64,000 nt of DNA from Microbacterium hydrocarbonoxydans. Lineage in GTDB: Bacteria > Actinomycetota > Actinomycetes > Actinomycetales > Microbacteriaceae. The stretch lies in NCBI RefSeq assembly GCF_900105205.1, contig NZ_FNSQ01000005.1, forward strand, positions 806,001-870,000, given 5' to 3'. Under the pieces are notes generated by a model, which ran no database searches, was not told where the DNA came from, and saw only the letters and a list, made by a program, of their open reading frames with translations. The position numbers and the translations under genes were made by a program. Shown here piece by piece: positions 63,490 to 64,000 of this stretch. Position 1 is the first letter of the stretch, and each line of letters starts with the position of its first letter.

Positions 63490-64000
63490 TCAGGCGGCGA
63501 GCAGGCGGGACGACAGCGCGCGGATCCGCTGCGACAGGGTGTCGAAGGCGGCGTCGAAGGCGGCGGGCGTGCCGAGCCGTGCGGGGTCGCGCACCGACCA
63601 GTGCAGGTCGTCGTCGGCGAGCAGCCGCTCGTGCGCGTCATCGCAGACCGTGATCACCAGGTCGCCCTCGGCCCGCACCTCGTCGAGATGCCGCGGTCGG
63701 CGGTCGGGGTCGATCACGAGTCCGTGCCGCGCGGCGGCGGCCGTGGCCTCGGCATTGACGACCGGTGCCGGGCGGGTGCCGGCGGAGGCGACGTCGATCG
63801 GGCTCGCGTCGCGCCAGATCACCTCGGCGAGCTGCGAGCGCGCGGAGTTCGCGGTGCAGACGAAGAGCACTCTCGCGGGTGCGGGGACGCTCGGCGGAGC
63901 GAGGGTCTCGAACACCTCGGGGCGCAGTCCGATGTAGCTGCGCCGTCGATCGAACTCGGAGCGGGTGCGGGTGATGATCCGTGCGGACTCGAGGACGCCC
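63490..64000 (-). CDS. ArsR-type HTH fused to low-molecular-weight phosphatase/arsenate reductase (5' end outside window)
   Basis: The phosphatase domain has the C-x5-R loop VCTANSARS and a late acidic pair in the DDDLHWSVRDP segment. The frame is open to the right edge: before a GTG at 63915 it reads VLESARIITRTRSEFDRR followed by RSYIGLRPE, which looks like the wing of an ArsR-type HTH. The GTG is therefore probably internal, and the gene a regulator-phosphatase fusion. Confidence 0.7.
   Translation of the reverse strand, partial: GVLESARIITRTRSEFDRRRSYIGLRPEVFETLAPPSVPAPARVLFVCTANSARSQLAEVIWRDASPIDVASAGTRPAPVVNAEATAAAARHGLVIDPDRRPRHLDEVRAEGDLVITVCDDAHERLLADDDLHWSVRDPARLGTPAAFDAAFDTLSQRIRALSSRLLAA

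Noticed and set aside
1..64000. CRISPR arrays, insertion sequences or prophage
   Set aside because: No regularly spaced repeats, transposase motifs or phage structural genes were found on either strand.

Overview
The window looks like chromosomal DNA from a high-GC actinobacterium. It resembles a Microbacterium or related Microbacteriaceae: coding is dense and GC-rich, GTG starts and ATGA/GTGA start-stop overlaps are common, several regulators are of the LacI type, and many genes handle plant-type sugars. No phage, insertion sequence or CRISPR array is visible. The assignment rests on sequence style and gene content only.

Layout. (1) 1-2401: the end of cydD and all of cydC, then a repeat-rich spacer. 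(2) 2641-4592: a possible 2-oxoglutarate/Fe(II) oxygenase diverging from a stand-alone MetE/UROD-like protein. (3) 4677-4796: tRNA-Ser(CGA) and its terminator. (4) 4921-11026: beta-galactoside locus with a LacI regulator, a large palindromic operator, a GPH-type transporter, a Gfo/Idh/MocA oxidoreductase and a GH2 enzyme. (5) 11084-12925: accessory patch with a broken DUF1254/DUF1214 gene and an AbiEii-like toxin/XRE antitoxin pair. (6) 13051-16329: lipoprotein, MFS exporter and small proteins. (7) 16355-25151: rhamnoside locus with a LacI regulator, MFS transporter, GH78, GH3 and an SDR fused to a zinc-ribbon-like tail. (8) 25230-30652: PfkB kinase, ABM protein and a ribose/fructose-type ABC importer, with a divergent LacI regulator. 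(9) 30653-34185 onward: small proteins, a BLUF blue-light sensor, an alpha/beta hydrolase, then a flavin oxidoreductase coupled to a TreS-like GH13 enzyme, ending at 35846. (10) 36026-48731: a GntR-controlled region with a MalEFG-like importer plus a GH63-type glucosidase, the GntR gene, and an operon of GH42, GcvPA-like, GcvPB-like, AcoX-like kinase and SDR. (11) 48813-57808: an acidic two-part protein, a MalT-like LuxR regulator, a cluster of very small proteins including three paralogues that begin MGR, YbdK, a DCC protein and a glycosyltransferase. (12) 57867-64000: an NSS amino-acid transporter with its tiny MetS-like partner, a GH65 phosphorylase, a frameshifted dinB, and an ArsR-phosphatase fusion cut by the window end.

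How the parts work together. Four separate sugar loci each pair a transporter with glycosidases and a regulator, and each has a readable palindromic operator near the promoter. The GntR locus is the least ordinary. The same TATACAGAATAC-centred operator lies before the importer operon and before GH42-gcvPA-gcvPB-acoX-SDR. This suggests that glycoside uptake and hydrolysis are switched together with a P-protein-like PLP enzyme that has no GcvH or GcvT beside it. That operon is the best candidate here for an undescribed pathway. Secondary candidates are the SDR/zinc-ribbon fusion in the rhamnoside locus, the stand-alone MetE-like protein, and the family of tiny MGR proteins.
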